A stretch of 64,000 bases of DNA, taken from assembly GCA_016714785.1 (NCBI GenBank), contig JADKCC010000002.1:496001-560000 (forward strand). Reading direction: 5' to 3'. Numbering within the stretch: position 1 is the first letter of the stretch; every line of letters begins with the position of its first letter. Made by a program: the position numbers and the translations under genes. Shown in pieces: positions 37,943 to 46,077 of the stretch. Origin of the DNA: Saprospiraceae bacterium (GTDB taxonomy: Bacteria; Bacteroidota; Bacteroidia; Chitinophagales; Saprospiraceae). The notes beneath the pieces are model-generated. The model worked only from the letters and a program-made list of their open reading frames with translations, searched no databases and was not told where the DNA came from.

Positions 37943-37998
37943 GATGTAGATTAGCGAAGCGTCCTCGCTTCGCTAACATCAGTTTAAGCTTCCAGCTT
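37943..37998. repeat. Tandem hairpins, REP-like palindromic element
   Basis: The first hairpin has stem TTAGCGAAGCG / CGCTTCGCTAA (37951-37961, 37966-37976) with a 4-base loop and matching outer GATGT/ACATC. The second, only 6 bases on, has stem TTAAGCT / AGCTTAA with loop TCC. It stands alone between the gcvH terminator and the next gene. No second copy was seen in the window, so a dispersed-repeat nature is inferred from structure only. Confidence 0.55.
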
Positions 37999-38091
37999 AA
38001 TTAGGTACCAATCAAAATTTTTCAAAATACTTTTTTACATATTATAAAGTAATCATATCTTTACACATCATTTTACTAAATCAATTACCCT

Positions 38092-38577
38092 ATGTCTAAG
38101 ACACTTTACATCCACGGCCTTGATGGTTTTTTGAGTGATGAAAAACGAACTGTGCTTTCCAAATATACACAAGTCGTATCATCCATCATGGAATTCAGGG
38201 CCAATTCCGTCGCTTACTATGATTTACTCTCCATAGCCAAAGAAAAAAAAGTAGATTTTATCATCGGGACCAGTATGGGTGGATGTATGGCATATCATCT
38301 TTCGCTGCATCTCAGCTTACCTGCCTTATTGTTCAATCCTGCGCTTACATCTCGCAGCGTAGGTATAGACTTACCTACCCAAGACAAGATCAGAGACACT
38401 TATTTGCGTGTGGTCATCGGTGGTCAGGACGACATCATCGATCCGATACAAAATGTAGCCTGGCTCGCCACCCATGAAAAAGGATATATGGATATCAAGT
38501 GGAGAAATACTTTAGGTCATCGGATACCCACGGATGTTTTTGAGGAAGAAGTGGATGGATTTTATGGGAGGATGTAA
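38092..38577 (+). CDS. YqiA/YcfP-like alpha/beta-fold esterase
   Basis: The 161-residue minimal alpha/beta hydrolase starts SKTLYIHGLDGFLSD. The nucleophile elbow is GTSMGG (Ser61), the acid is in GGQDDIID (Asp113 or 114) and the catalytic His is His143 in TLGHRIP, so the triad is complete. The family is described as small esterases of unknown physiological substrate. A -7-like TATCTTTA lies about 35 bases upstream. Confidence 0.82.
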   Translation: MSKTLYIHGLDGFLSDEKRTVLSKYTQVVSSIMEFRANSVAYYDLLSIAKEKKVDFIIGTSMGGCMAYHLSLHLSLPALLFNPALTSRSVGIDLPTQDKIRDTYLRVVIGGQDDIIDPIQNVAWLATHEKGYMDIKWRNTLGHRIPTDVFEEEVDGFYGRM

Positions 38578-38652
38578 AGAATGAATATCATCAATAATTC
38601 TAAATAAATAAAAATTGGAATATCATTTTTAAATTTCTAAACTAATTTCCCC

Positions 38653-39066
38653 ATGATCACCACCTACCCCCAACTCATACAAGAAATAGACGAATGTGCC
38701 GTACTTTGGCATGGCGAAGACGAAGGAGACAATCTGGAAAACACCGAAATGCTCTCAGGCATCGAGTTTGATGTAGCTCGTGCGATTACGGAGTACGCTC
38801 TTTCCAAAGGTCTGGATTATGATATCGGACGATTCAAATTGTCGTTTATTTATGAAGCTGATAGTGAAGACCCAAAATACGATGTCTTGGAAGACTGTAG
38901 GTCAGAGCTGATGATGACTTTTGTGGAGATGCTCGTTGACTATAATTTTGTGATCGACGATCATCCCTTGGAAAATAAATATGTGCCATTGACTGATCCC
39001 GACCCTGAATTGATAACCGCCGCGTGTCATTTTTACAAGTCTTTTTGGCCGGATTTTGATGAATAA
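38653..39066 (+). CDS. Acidic hypothetical protein
   Basis: This is a 137-residue soluble and very acidic protein (runs such as EDEGDNLENTE and DPDPEL), with no signal peptide or membrane segment and alternate helical stretches. I do not recognise a family. It stands between the YqiA-like gene (75 bases away) and the SLOG-like gene (25 bases away) on the same strand, so the three probably form one operon. Confidence 0.7.
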   Translation: MITTYPQLIQEIDECAVLWHGEDEGDNLENTEMLSGIEFDVARAITEYALSKGLDYDIGRFKLSFIYEADSEDPKYDVLEDCRSELMMTFVEMLVDYNFVIDDHPLENKYVPLTDPDPELITAACHFYKSFWPDFDE

Positions 39067-39091
39067 TCTATTATAAAACACTGAAAATACA

Positions 39092-39687
39092 ATGACATTT
39101 GACCAATTTATCGACCAATACGATTACGAAGGTAGCATTATTTTGCTGGAAGGTAAACGCAATGTACCAAAAGATGCCCAAGCCCAACTGATAAGTTTAG
39201 GTTATCTACTTGCTCAAAACATGAAATACGCCACCTTCAGAAGTGGCAATGCGAATGGTGCTGATTTGTATTTTAGTCAAGGTGTGGCTTCAGTAAATAA
39301 ACAAAGACTGGAAGTAGTCATCCCGTTTGATGGGCATCGGAGCAAATCCAATATTGCAGGCATACGCTGAGTCTGGACCAGATAGACCTAGTAGCATATC
39401 CTGATATTATCGCTATGTCAGCTCTCAATAAGAAGACAAAAGACCTTCTAAAAAGATATTTGACAGGCGAACGCAACCGATTTACAGACAAAGTCTCATT
39501 CATTATCAGAGATACGATCAAAGTTATTGGAGTCATGGGACATCCTGCAATCAGTTTTGCAATATTTTATGATGATTTGCTAGCACCCAAGACCGGTGGC
39601 ACGGGGCATACTATGGAAGTATGTGTGCAATGTCAGGTACCCTACATTGACCAAAATGTTTGGGAAAAGTGGTTAATTGAAACCTGA
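39092..39687 (+). pseudogene. SLOG/Rossmann-like nucleotide-binding protein, frameshifted
   Basis: Frame 2 (39092-39370) gives a SLOG-like start with FRSGNANGADLYFSQGV and VVIPFDGHRSKSN, then a TGA. Frame 1 continues the protein as RHTLSLDQIDLVAYPDIIAMSALNK and ends with VIGVMGHPAISFAIFYDD, GGTGHTMEVC and EKWLIET at 39687. The switch point is near 39355-39362 and is explained by loss of one base. SLOG-type domains bind nucleotide-like ligands; which one is unknown. The intact product would have about 198 residues. A sequencing error cannot be excluded. Confidence 0.65.
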
Positions 39688-39807
39688 ATGTTCACGCAAT
39701 TCACTTCATACTATTTTCTAACACTTGGTTTTTAAACTCTATCCCAAACCTATGGTCGTCTTTAATATGAAAGATCTTTACTTCTTCAGAAGGCCTTATT
39801 TAAACCA

Positions 39808-41007
39808 CTACTTCACTACAAACTCATATTCTTTTTCCCAAGCGACAAACAACAGTGGATAGTCGCTTCCCAATTTATTATACTTAGCAGATTCGGGAGT
39901 CAATCTATGTTTGGAGACAGATACGGACAGCTTATATTTTCCTTTAGAAAGTGGTTTTTGTTTCAAACTGTAAGTGCGCGATTCGCCTGGATCAAGATTG
40001 TTATCACTGATTTTTTCTACGACTGGATGCCATTCCCAATGTTCGCCTATCCGTTCTTGCTTTTTGCTGATTTCCTGACCATTATCATCGGTAATTTTCA
40101 TTTCAGTGATGATAAATCTTTCGGGATTGCCCGTAGGTACTCGATGTCCTGCATGAGCATTAGTCAATGTAATAGAAAACAACAAACTATCTGTTGTCGA
40201 ATATAATTTTTTGATAGGAGAAGGATTAAATGTCAAGCTTTCCAGATGCTCAGGATGATGAGTCGGTGACTTAGGAATACCAGATGCAGGAAAACTATGA
40301 AATCTGCTTTTTCGAGCTGGCATACCTGCCACTACGGATCTATTTATCTCTGGCATGTGACAGGAGATACAGTTTTTTTGATTGTAAAATGGTCCTGCTT
40401 TCCACTCATCGCCTGTCTGAAACGAACAAGCTAAAGTAGGTGTAATGACCGCTGTAGCATTGTGGCAGCCGATACATAATTTTTCTGAAAGGTGATTGTT
40501 GTCTTTTTTGACTGGATGAGGTGCCAATGTTGACCCAGTAGGTCCTATGATCATATTGTCCCGTACATGACAACTGGCACATGTAATCCCTTCCAATTGT
40601 AATGCTGCGTCAAAATGTGGATTTTTCTCCTTTACAGGTTGATAAATGTCTCCATTTTCGAGTCCTTTGATGATATATTCCTGCTGGTTTTGCAATGGAA
40701 TGTGGCAATTGATACACATAAAAGGACTGGACTCCTTTTTGAGTTCCGCCTGAAACTGCATGTCTGTCCAGGCATTGGCATGAGTGGATTTTTGCCATTC
40801 TTCATAGTGCTGTACATGGCAAACACCACAATCTTTAGCGCTCAGCGATACCAATCCCTGTGGTATCTCCTGATGCGGCACAGCAAATTCCCAAGTGTTT
40901 TTTAAGGGAACAATGACTTTAAAATCTTCTATATACACTTCAATATAAAAGATACATAAAGCGACGATGAGTCCAGAAATGATAGGAAGTGAATATATAT
41001 TTCGCAA
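39808..41007 (-). CDS. Membrane-anchored pentaheme cytochrome c
   Basis: The 399-residue protein has an N-terminal anchor (about residues 7-24) and five CxxCH heme sites: CGVCH 60-64, CINCH 98-102, CASCH 143-147, CIGCH 178-182 and CISCH 213-217. The pattern is that of the cytochrome c554/NrfB-like multiheme group. The last 170 residues (from about 230) are heme-free and beta-rich, with TLTNAHAGHRVPTGNPERF as in other multiheme proteins. It is periplasmic and likely an electron carrier or oxidoreductase. The partner is not in the window. A -7-like TAATTTTG (plus 41030-41037) lies upstream. Confidence 0.85.
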   Translation of the reverse strand: MRNIYSLPIISGLIVALCIFYIEVYIEDFKVIVPLKNTWEFAVPHQEIPQGLVSLSAKDCGVCHVQHYEEWQKSTHANAWTDMQFQAELKKESSPFMCINCHIPLQNQQEYIIKGLENGDIYQPVKEKNPHFDAALQLEGITCASCHVRDNMIIGPTGSTLAPHPVKKDNNHLSEKLCIGCHNATAVITPTLACSFQTGDEWKAGPFYNQKNCISCHMPEINRSVVAGMPARKSRFHSFPASGIPKSPTHHPEHLESLTFNPSPIKKLYSTTDSLLFSITLTNAHAGHRVPTGNPERFIITEMKITDDNGQEISKKQERIGEHWEWHPVVEKISDNNLDPGESRTYSLKQKPLSKGKYKLSVSVSKHRLTPESAKYNKLGSDYPLLFVAWEKEYEFVVK

Positions 41008-41175
41008 TGTGATGATGTCTTGAATGGCGCAAAATTAATCTAATTATTCTTGGTAAAAGGTAACAATCGTTACTGAAGCTTTGTAAATAATAAACATCAA
41101 CATATTTTATGAGCAATATTTCACCTTTGCATCAAACTTATTTACCATATTTGCAGTCCTAATCAAAATGTAAAT

Positions 41176-42849
41176 ATGGCCACTTTCCCTAGCGATATCG
41201 AAATCGCGCAAAATGCTAAGATACAGCATATCAAACACATAGCTGCAAAACTAAATATAGCAGAAGACGACCTGGAGTATTATGGTAAATATAAAGCAAA
41301 ACTGCCACTAAGTTTACAACAAAAAGATCCGAAAGGCAAACTCATCTTAGTCACTGCACTGTCACCTACCAAGTACGGCGAAGGCAAAACGACTATGACC
41401 ATCGGGCTTTCAGATGGTCTCAATTATAATGGATACAAATCCATCGCTGTGCTGAGAGAACCATCGTTTGGTCCGGTATTTGGTGTCAAAGGTGGTGCAG
41501 CAGGTGGTGGATACTCACAGGTGATCCCGATGGAAGACATCAATCTTCACTTTACGGGAGATTTTGCGGCGATCGAAAAAGCCAATAATCTACTCTCTGC
41601 TTTGATAGACAATAATATCCAAAACAAACAGTACAGTCTCAACATCGATCCGCGAACGGTAGCTTGGAAACGAGTAATGGATATGAACGATCGGGCACTT
41701 CGTCAGATCATCATCGGTATGGGAGGCAAAGCCAATGGTATCATGCGTGAAGATGGTTTTAATATCACGCCAGCATCAGAAGTTATGGCCATTCTTTGTC
41801 TTTCTAATGACATGAAGGATCTCAAACAAAGGTTGGGCAATATTTACATCGGACAAACTTATGATGGTAAAGCAATCTTTGCCAGAGATCTCAAAGCGGT
41901 AGGCGCTATGGCGGTATTGCTAAAAGATGCCATTAAACCCAACTTGGTTCAATCGCTCGAAGGCAATCCTGCTATCTTGCATGGTGGACCTTTTGCCAGT
42001 ATCGCTCAAGGTACCAATACGGTGATAGCAACCCGCACAGGTCTTAGTTTAGGTGATTATGTGGTGACGGAAGCAGGTTTTGGGGCTGATCTCGGCGCTG
42101 AGAAGTTTTTGCATATCAAATGTGTGTCTTCTGGCCTGAAGCCTGATGCTGCAGTCGTCGTAGCAACAGTTAGAGCCCTAAAACATCACGGTGGTGCAGA
42201 CAAGGACACACTGACAAATCCAAATCCTGATGCCGTCAGAAAGGGCTTCTGTAATCTGGAAAAACACATCGAAAACGTACAAAAACTGGGACTTAATCCC
42301 GTAGTAGCCATTAATGCATTTCCTACCGATACGCCAGAAGAATATGAAATCGTCCAATCGCTGTGTGCTGCCAAAGGTGTCAAAGCCATTGTAAGTACTG
42401 CGTTTGCGCATGGTGGCAAAGGATCGTCTGAACTTGCCAAAGCCGTCGTAGAAAGTATAGAAAGTGGCCAAAACAACTTCAAGCCATTGTATCAATTATC
42501 AGACAGTATAGAACACAAAATCAAAACGATCGCCACAGAGATATATGGTGCTGATGGGATAGAATTTTCGTCCAAAGCCAAATCTCAACTCAATCAAATC
42601 ACCAAACTGGGCTTTAATGAATTTCCGGTGTGTATGGTAAAAACACCGGCCAGTTTTTCTGACGATGAGAAAAAAATAGGTCGTCCCACAGGCTTCAAGA
42701 TAACGGTCAGGGAGTTTGAATATTCAGCCGGAGCAGGATTTGTGATACCATTATTGGGCGATGTGATGCGTATGCCAGGACTACCTGCAGTGCCGAGTGC
42801 CGAACATATAGATATTGATGAAGGTGGTAAAGTGACAGGATTGTTTTAG
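41176..42849 (+). CDS. fhs: Formate-tetrahydrofolate ligase
   Basis: The 557-residue enzyme makes 10-formyl-THF from formate, THF and ATP. The nucleotide-binding stretch is ALSPTKYGEGKTTMTIGL, followed by LREPSFGPVFGVKGGAAGGG and the substrate region NLHFTGDFAAI. The length is that of the family. It feeds one-carbon metabolism together with GcvH, although the two are not in one operon. The stop is only 4 bases from the end of convergent xseB. Confidence 0.96.
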   Translation: MATFPSDIEIAQNAKIQHIKHIAAKLNIAEDDLEYYGKYKAKLPLSLQQKDPKGKLILVTALSPTKYGEGKTTMTIGLSDGLNYNGYKSIAVLREPSFGPVFGVKGGAAGGGYSQVIPMEDINLHFTGDFAAIEKANNLLSALIDNNIQNKQYSLNIDPRTVAWKRVMDMNDRALRQIIIGMGGKANGIMREDGFNITPASEVMAILCLSNDMKDLKQRLGNIYIGQTYDGKAIFARDLKAVGAMAVLLKDAIKPNLVQSLEGNPAILHGGPFASIAQGTNTVIATRTGLSLGDYVVTEAGFGADLGAEKFLHIKCVSSGLKPDAAVVVATVRALKHHGGADKDTLTNPNPDAVRKGFCNLEKHIENVQKLGLNPVVAINAFPTDTPEEYEIVQSLCAAKGVKAIVSTAFAHGGKGSSELAKAVVESIESGQNNFKPLYQLSDSIEHKIKTIATEIYGADGIEFSSKAKSQLNQITKLGFNEFPVCMVKTPASFSDDEKKIGRPTGFKITVREFEYSAGAGFVIPLLGDVMRMPGLPAVPSAEHIDIDEGGKVTGLF

Positions 42850-42853
42850 TTAC

Positions 42854-43048
42854 TTACTGCGCTACAGGACTGATCTTTTCGATGTCTTCTTCTATACTTC
42901 GGAGCTTAGTTTTGCAGTATTCTGATAGTTCGGCCGCTTTTTTGAGCTTGTCACTCAAGTCGTCCAATCCCGTCTCGTCAGATTGGATAGAAGCTAGGAT
43001 TTTATTGAGTTCTGCATAAGCTGCATCGTACGTCAATTTTTTGCTCAT
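42854..43048 (-). CDS. xseB: Exodeoxyribonuclease VII small subunit
   Basis: This is a 64-residue helical protein, starting KLTYDAAYAELNKILASIQ and continuing DDLSDKLKKAAELSEYCKTKL, the XseB coiled-helix pattern. It binds XseA to form the single-strand exonuclease. It lies downstream of xseA on the same strand, but 217 bases away, a larger gap than usual for the pair. Confidence 0.88.
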   Translation of the reverse strand: MSKKLTYDAAYAELNKILASIQSDETGLDDLSDKLKKAAELSEYCKTKLRSIEEDIEKISPVAQ

Positions 43049-43177
43049 TACTATTTGATTTATTTTAAAGGCTAAGGTAAAAGATATTATTGTAAAAAGG
43101 CAATAAAGTGATTAAACATTCTGCTTTATATTTATAATTTTTATGTAAAGATTGCTTTGACAAGTTGTTGTTGCAAT

Positions 43178-43235
43178 TTCCAAAATATTATAATAATTTA
43201 AAAATACACTTCCAAAATATTATAATAATTTGGAA
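43178..43235. repeat. 22-bp direct repeat and palindrome between xseA and xseB
   Basis: The 22-base TTCCAAAATATTATAATAATTT occurs at 43178-43199 and 43210-43231. The second copy extended to 43235 (ending GGAA) is a near-perfect 26-bp palindrome. It is very AT-rich and has no known role. Confidence 0.6.
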
Positions 43236-43265
43236 ATTAGTCATAATCTTTTTTGGTTTTGCGGC

Positions 43266-44504
43266 TTAAGCTTGATTAGAATTTGCCACTTTTATTTCAT
43301 CATCATAAAATTCCAAATTCATCAGCATCGCATTATTAAGATCTTTTGCTCTTTGGATGGACTTATTGCCCTGACGTACGATGACATACCCTTTGCGTAG
43401 GATATTTTTGGGATGTTGGATTTCTATCTGTTTGTCTGCAAATGCTAAAAAATCCTTTTGACTCTTTACTTTGCTTTTTGCCAATGCCAATATTTGACTG
43501 TAAGTCATGTCAATATTAAAGTGTTGTTTTTTGAGTATTTCTTGTGGCAAAATACTGAGCATTTGGGTCGTTTGTTGCAGCATCAGTTCATGTTGCCTAA
43601 TGTATCTCCTAGCCATTTGACTGATCCAATGCGTGGCTTCAGCGATACTAGTCTCAAACTCCATATTATGATGAATGATGTGATCTGCTACAGCGGTCGG
43701 CGTCTTGATCGAAAGATGCGCCACAGTATCTGCTACTGTAGAGTCTATGTCATGTCCGATACCTGTGATCACTGGTAGTGGACTTTTGGCGATGCGAGCA
43801 CCTATATTAAAATTGTCAAACCATGCCAGATCTAGTTTGGAGCCACCACCACGTATGATCAGTATGCAATCATACTCTTTATTCCGCTCGTTGATGTCAT
43901 CCATAGCCTGACAGACTTCTCTTTCTGTATTTTGACCTTGCAATGCAGCTTGGTATAAGGTAGTTTTGAATTGATAACCATACACGTTTTGCGAAAGATG
44001 ATTGATAAAATCTATGTAACCTGCCGCTGTTGCCGATGAAATGATGGCTATGTTTTGGATTACAGTAGGCAATTCGCGTAGTTTATTCAAGTGCACTAAT
44101 CCTTCATCCTGAAGTTTTTGGAGTATTTTTTGTCTATTCATCTCCATCTGCCCTATGGTATAGGATGGATCTATATCTTCGATGATGAGTTTCATGCCAT
44201 ACCTTTCATTAAACTCTACTTGCACTTTTACTAATACATTCGTGCCTTCCTTCAGTAAAGATGGCAATAAAGCACCGAGTTTATTTTTTAGAAAAAGGTA
44301 AGATTTATACCAAATACCTGCGGAGATTTGAGCTGTGATATCATTGGTCTTTTCGTCATGATAGACCAAGTCAAGATAGACATTACCTCGTACTTCCTTG
44401 ACAGAAGAAATTTCTGCATTGACCCAAATAGGCTCTGCAAAGTTTAATGCCACTACTCTGCGTATGTATTCATTGAGTTCGTAAAGAGAGTAAGATGCTG
44501 GCAT
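43266..44504 (-). CDS. xseA: Exodeoxyribonuclease VII large subunit
   Basis: This is a 412-residue product. The N-terminal OB-fold (SLYELNEYIRRVV, IWVNAEISSVKEV) binds single-stranded DNA. The catalytic region includes VIRGGGS-like IIRGGGSKLDLAWFD, TGIGHDIDSTVAD and KTPTAVADHI, all hallmarks of XseA. The ATG at 44504 (MPASYSLYELN) is preferred over 44546, which adds a leader not found in the family. Confidence 0.93.
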   Translation of the reverse strand: MPASYSLYELNEYIRRVVALNFAEPIWVNAEISSVKEVRGNVYLDLVYHDEKTNDITAQISAGIWYKSYLFLKNKLGALLPSLLKEGTNVLVKVQVEFNERYGMKLIIEDIDPSYTIGQMEMNRQKILQKLQDEGLVHLNKLRELPTVIQNIAIISSATAAGYIDFINHLSQNVYGYQFKTTLYQAALQGQNTEREVCQAMDDINERNKEYDCILIIRGGGSKLDLAWFDNFNIGARIAKSPLPVITGIGHDIDSTVADTVAHLSIKTPTAVADHIIHHNMEFETSIAEATHWISQMARRYIRQHELMLQQTTQMLSILPQEILKKQHFNIDMTYSQILALAKSKVKSQKDFLAFADKQIEIQHPKNILRKGYVIVRQGNKSIQRAKDLNNAMLMNLEFYDDEIKVANSNQA

Positions 44505-44529
44505 GGTGTAAATTATATTTGTGTTTAAA

Positions 44530-44562
44530 ACAAAAATGCGAACCATTAGATTCGCATTTTTA
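44530..44562 (-). terminator. Terminator after sucC
   Basis: The stem AAAAATGCGAA / TTCGCATTTTT (44532-44542, 44551-44561, loop of 8) lies 52 bases past the sucC stop and before xseA. The T-rich end on both strands may make it work in both directions. Confidence 0.75.
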
Positions 44563-44613
44563 AAACTTTTTGTAATTGTTCAAAATCAAATGGCTAATTT
44601 CTATCAAATAGGT

Positions 44614-45813
44614 TTAGCTGATCATTTTTTTGACAAGATCTGCTGCTTCTTGCAATTGAATGGCAGAATGCACTTCCAATCCACTGTTGTCTATCAATTC
44701 TTTAGCGATATCTGCATTGGTACCTTGTAGTCTTACGATGATAGGCACAGTGACATTGCCCATATTCCTATAAGCATCTACAACACCTTGTGCTACTCTA
44801 TCACATCTTACTATACCACCGAAGATGTTGATCAATATCGCTTTGACATTGCTATCTCTTAGGATCAATCTAAACGCCTGCTCTACTCTAGCCGCATCCG
44901 CAGTACCACCTACGTCTAGGAAATTAGCTGGAGACCCACCTGATAGCTTGATGATATCCATCGTAGCCATTGCCAAACCTGCACCATTGACCATACAACC
45001 TACATTGCCGTCTAGATTGACATAATTTAGGCCATATCCTTTTGCTTCTACTTCTGTTGGATCTTCTTCATCAGTGTCTCTCAATGCTTCTAAATCTGGA
45101 TGTCTGAAAAGCGCATTTTCGTCCAGCGTAACTTTACTATCTACGGCTATGATTCTGTCATCTGCAGTCTTGAGACACGGATTGATTTCAAAAAGTGATG
45201 CATCAGATCCAATAAATGCCTTGTAAAGATTGCCAATAAATTTTAAAAATTCTTTGTATGCATTGCCACTAAGGGCGAGATTAAAAGCTATATTTCTTTT
45301 TTGGAAATCTCTCAAACCTACATGTGGATCGATATACTCTTTATGCACTAAATGTGGTGTTTGTTCTGCTACTTCCTCTATATTCATACCACCTTCAGTA
45401 GAGTAGATGATGACGTTTCTTTTTTTCTCCCGATCCATCAAGATCGAAACATAATATTCTTTACATTTATCAAAATCGGCGTAACAATCTTCAGCAATAA
45501 GCACTTTTCTTACCAACTTACCTTCACCTTCCATACCACCAGGTGTTTGAGGTGTTTTGAGCATCATACCTAATATATTGCCAGCATGTTGCTTAAGGTC
45601 ATCCATATTTTTTGCCAATTTTACACCACCACCTTTTCCGCGGCCACCTGCATGAATCTGAGCTTTGACTACACAAAACTGTGTACCAGTCTCTGCTTTT
45701 AGCTGTTCGTACCCTGCTACTGCTTCTTCTACAGTGTGTGCAAGTTTACCTCTCTGAATGGTCACTCCATAAGAAGCCAACATTTCTTTACCTTGATATT
45801 CGTGTAAGTTCAT
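44614..45813 (-). CDS. sucC: Succinyl-CoA synthetase, beta subunit (ADP-forming)
   Basis: The 399-residue ATP-grasp protein starts MNLHEYQGKEMLASYGV. HAGGRGKGGGVKLAKN binds nucleotide, FEINPCLKT and VDSKVTLDENALFRHPD bind Mg, and LDVGGTADAARVEQAF and NIFGGIVRCDRVAQG form the CoA-ligase half. It acts in the TCA cycle. The alpha subunit gene (sucD) is not adjacent, so the two subunits are encoded apart. Confidence 0.96.
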   Translation of the reverse strand: MNLHEYQGKEMLASYGVTIQRGKLAHTVEEAVAGYEQLKAETGTQFCVVKAQIHAGGRGKGGGVKLAKNMDDLKQHAGNILGMMLKTPQTPGGMEGEGKLVRKVLIAEDCYADFDKCKEYYVSILMDREKKRNVIIYSTEGGMNIEEVAEQTPHLVHKEYIDPHVGLRDFQKRNIAFNLALSGNAYKEFLKFIGNLYKAFIGSDASLFEINPCLKTADDRIIAVDSKVTLDENALFRHPDLEALRDTDEEDPTEVEAKGYGLNYVNLDGNVGCMVNGAGLAMATMDIIKLSGGSPANFLDVGGTADAARVEQAFRLILRDSNVKAILINIFGGIVRCDRVAQGVVDAYRNMGNVTVPIIVRLQGTNADIAKELIDNSGLEVHSAIQLQEAADLVKKMIS

Positions 45814-45832
45814 ATTAATATTTCCTTTGCCG

Positions 45833-45863
45833 CAAAATTAAAGTTTAATTGGCTATTTGCAAA
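45833..45863 (-). promoter_or_regulatory. Consensus promoter of sucC
   Basis: On the minus strand TTTG (plus 45860-45863), 19 bases, then TAATTTTG (plus 45833-45840) exactly fits the Bacteroidota sigma-A promoter. The start codon is 20 bases beyond, so the leader is very short. Confidence 0.75.
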
Positions 45864-46006
45864 TAATATAGCAGAAAGAAATAAAATGACTTTATTATAC
45901 TGCTTAATTGATTGTGAAATTGAGAGTCAAGTAGATCTATTAGATGAAAAATTTAACAATTTGGGGCAAAGTCGTTAAATAAAAATTAAACATTGTCATT
46001 TTCTGT

Positions 46007-46014
46007 TACTTTTG
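46007..46014 (+). promoter_or_regulatory. -7 box before the lipoprotein gene
   Basis: TACTTTTG matches TAnnTTTG and is 64 bases before ATG 46078. No clear -33 box is seen at the usual spacing. Confidence 0.4.
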
Positions 46015-46077
46015 ATATTATGTTTTAGTTATGGCTTTATAGGATATATTTTTTTCAAAACACAAAAACCAAAGCAG

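Noticed and set aside
38283..38477. Plus-strand ORF inside the YqiA-like gene in another frame
   Set aside because: It is wholly inside a gene with a complete catalytic triad, and its own sequence resembles no protein.
43178..43235. CRISPR-like repeat
   Set aside because: There are only two copies with a 10-base spacer and no cas gene.
44521..44730. Plus-strand ORF over the sucC end and terminator
   Set aside because: It is antisense to sucC and contains the terminator stem.
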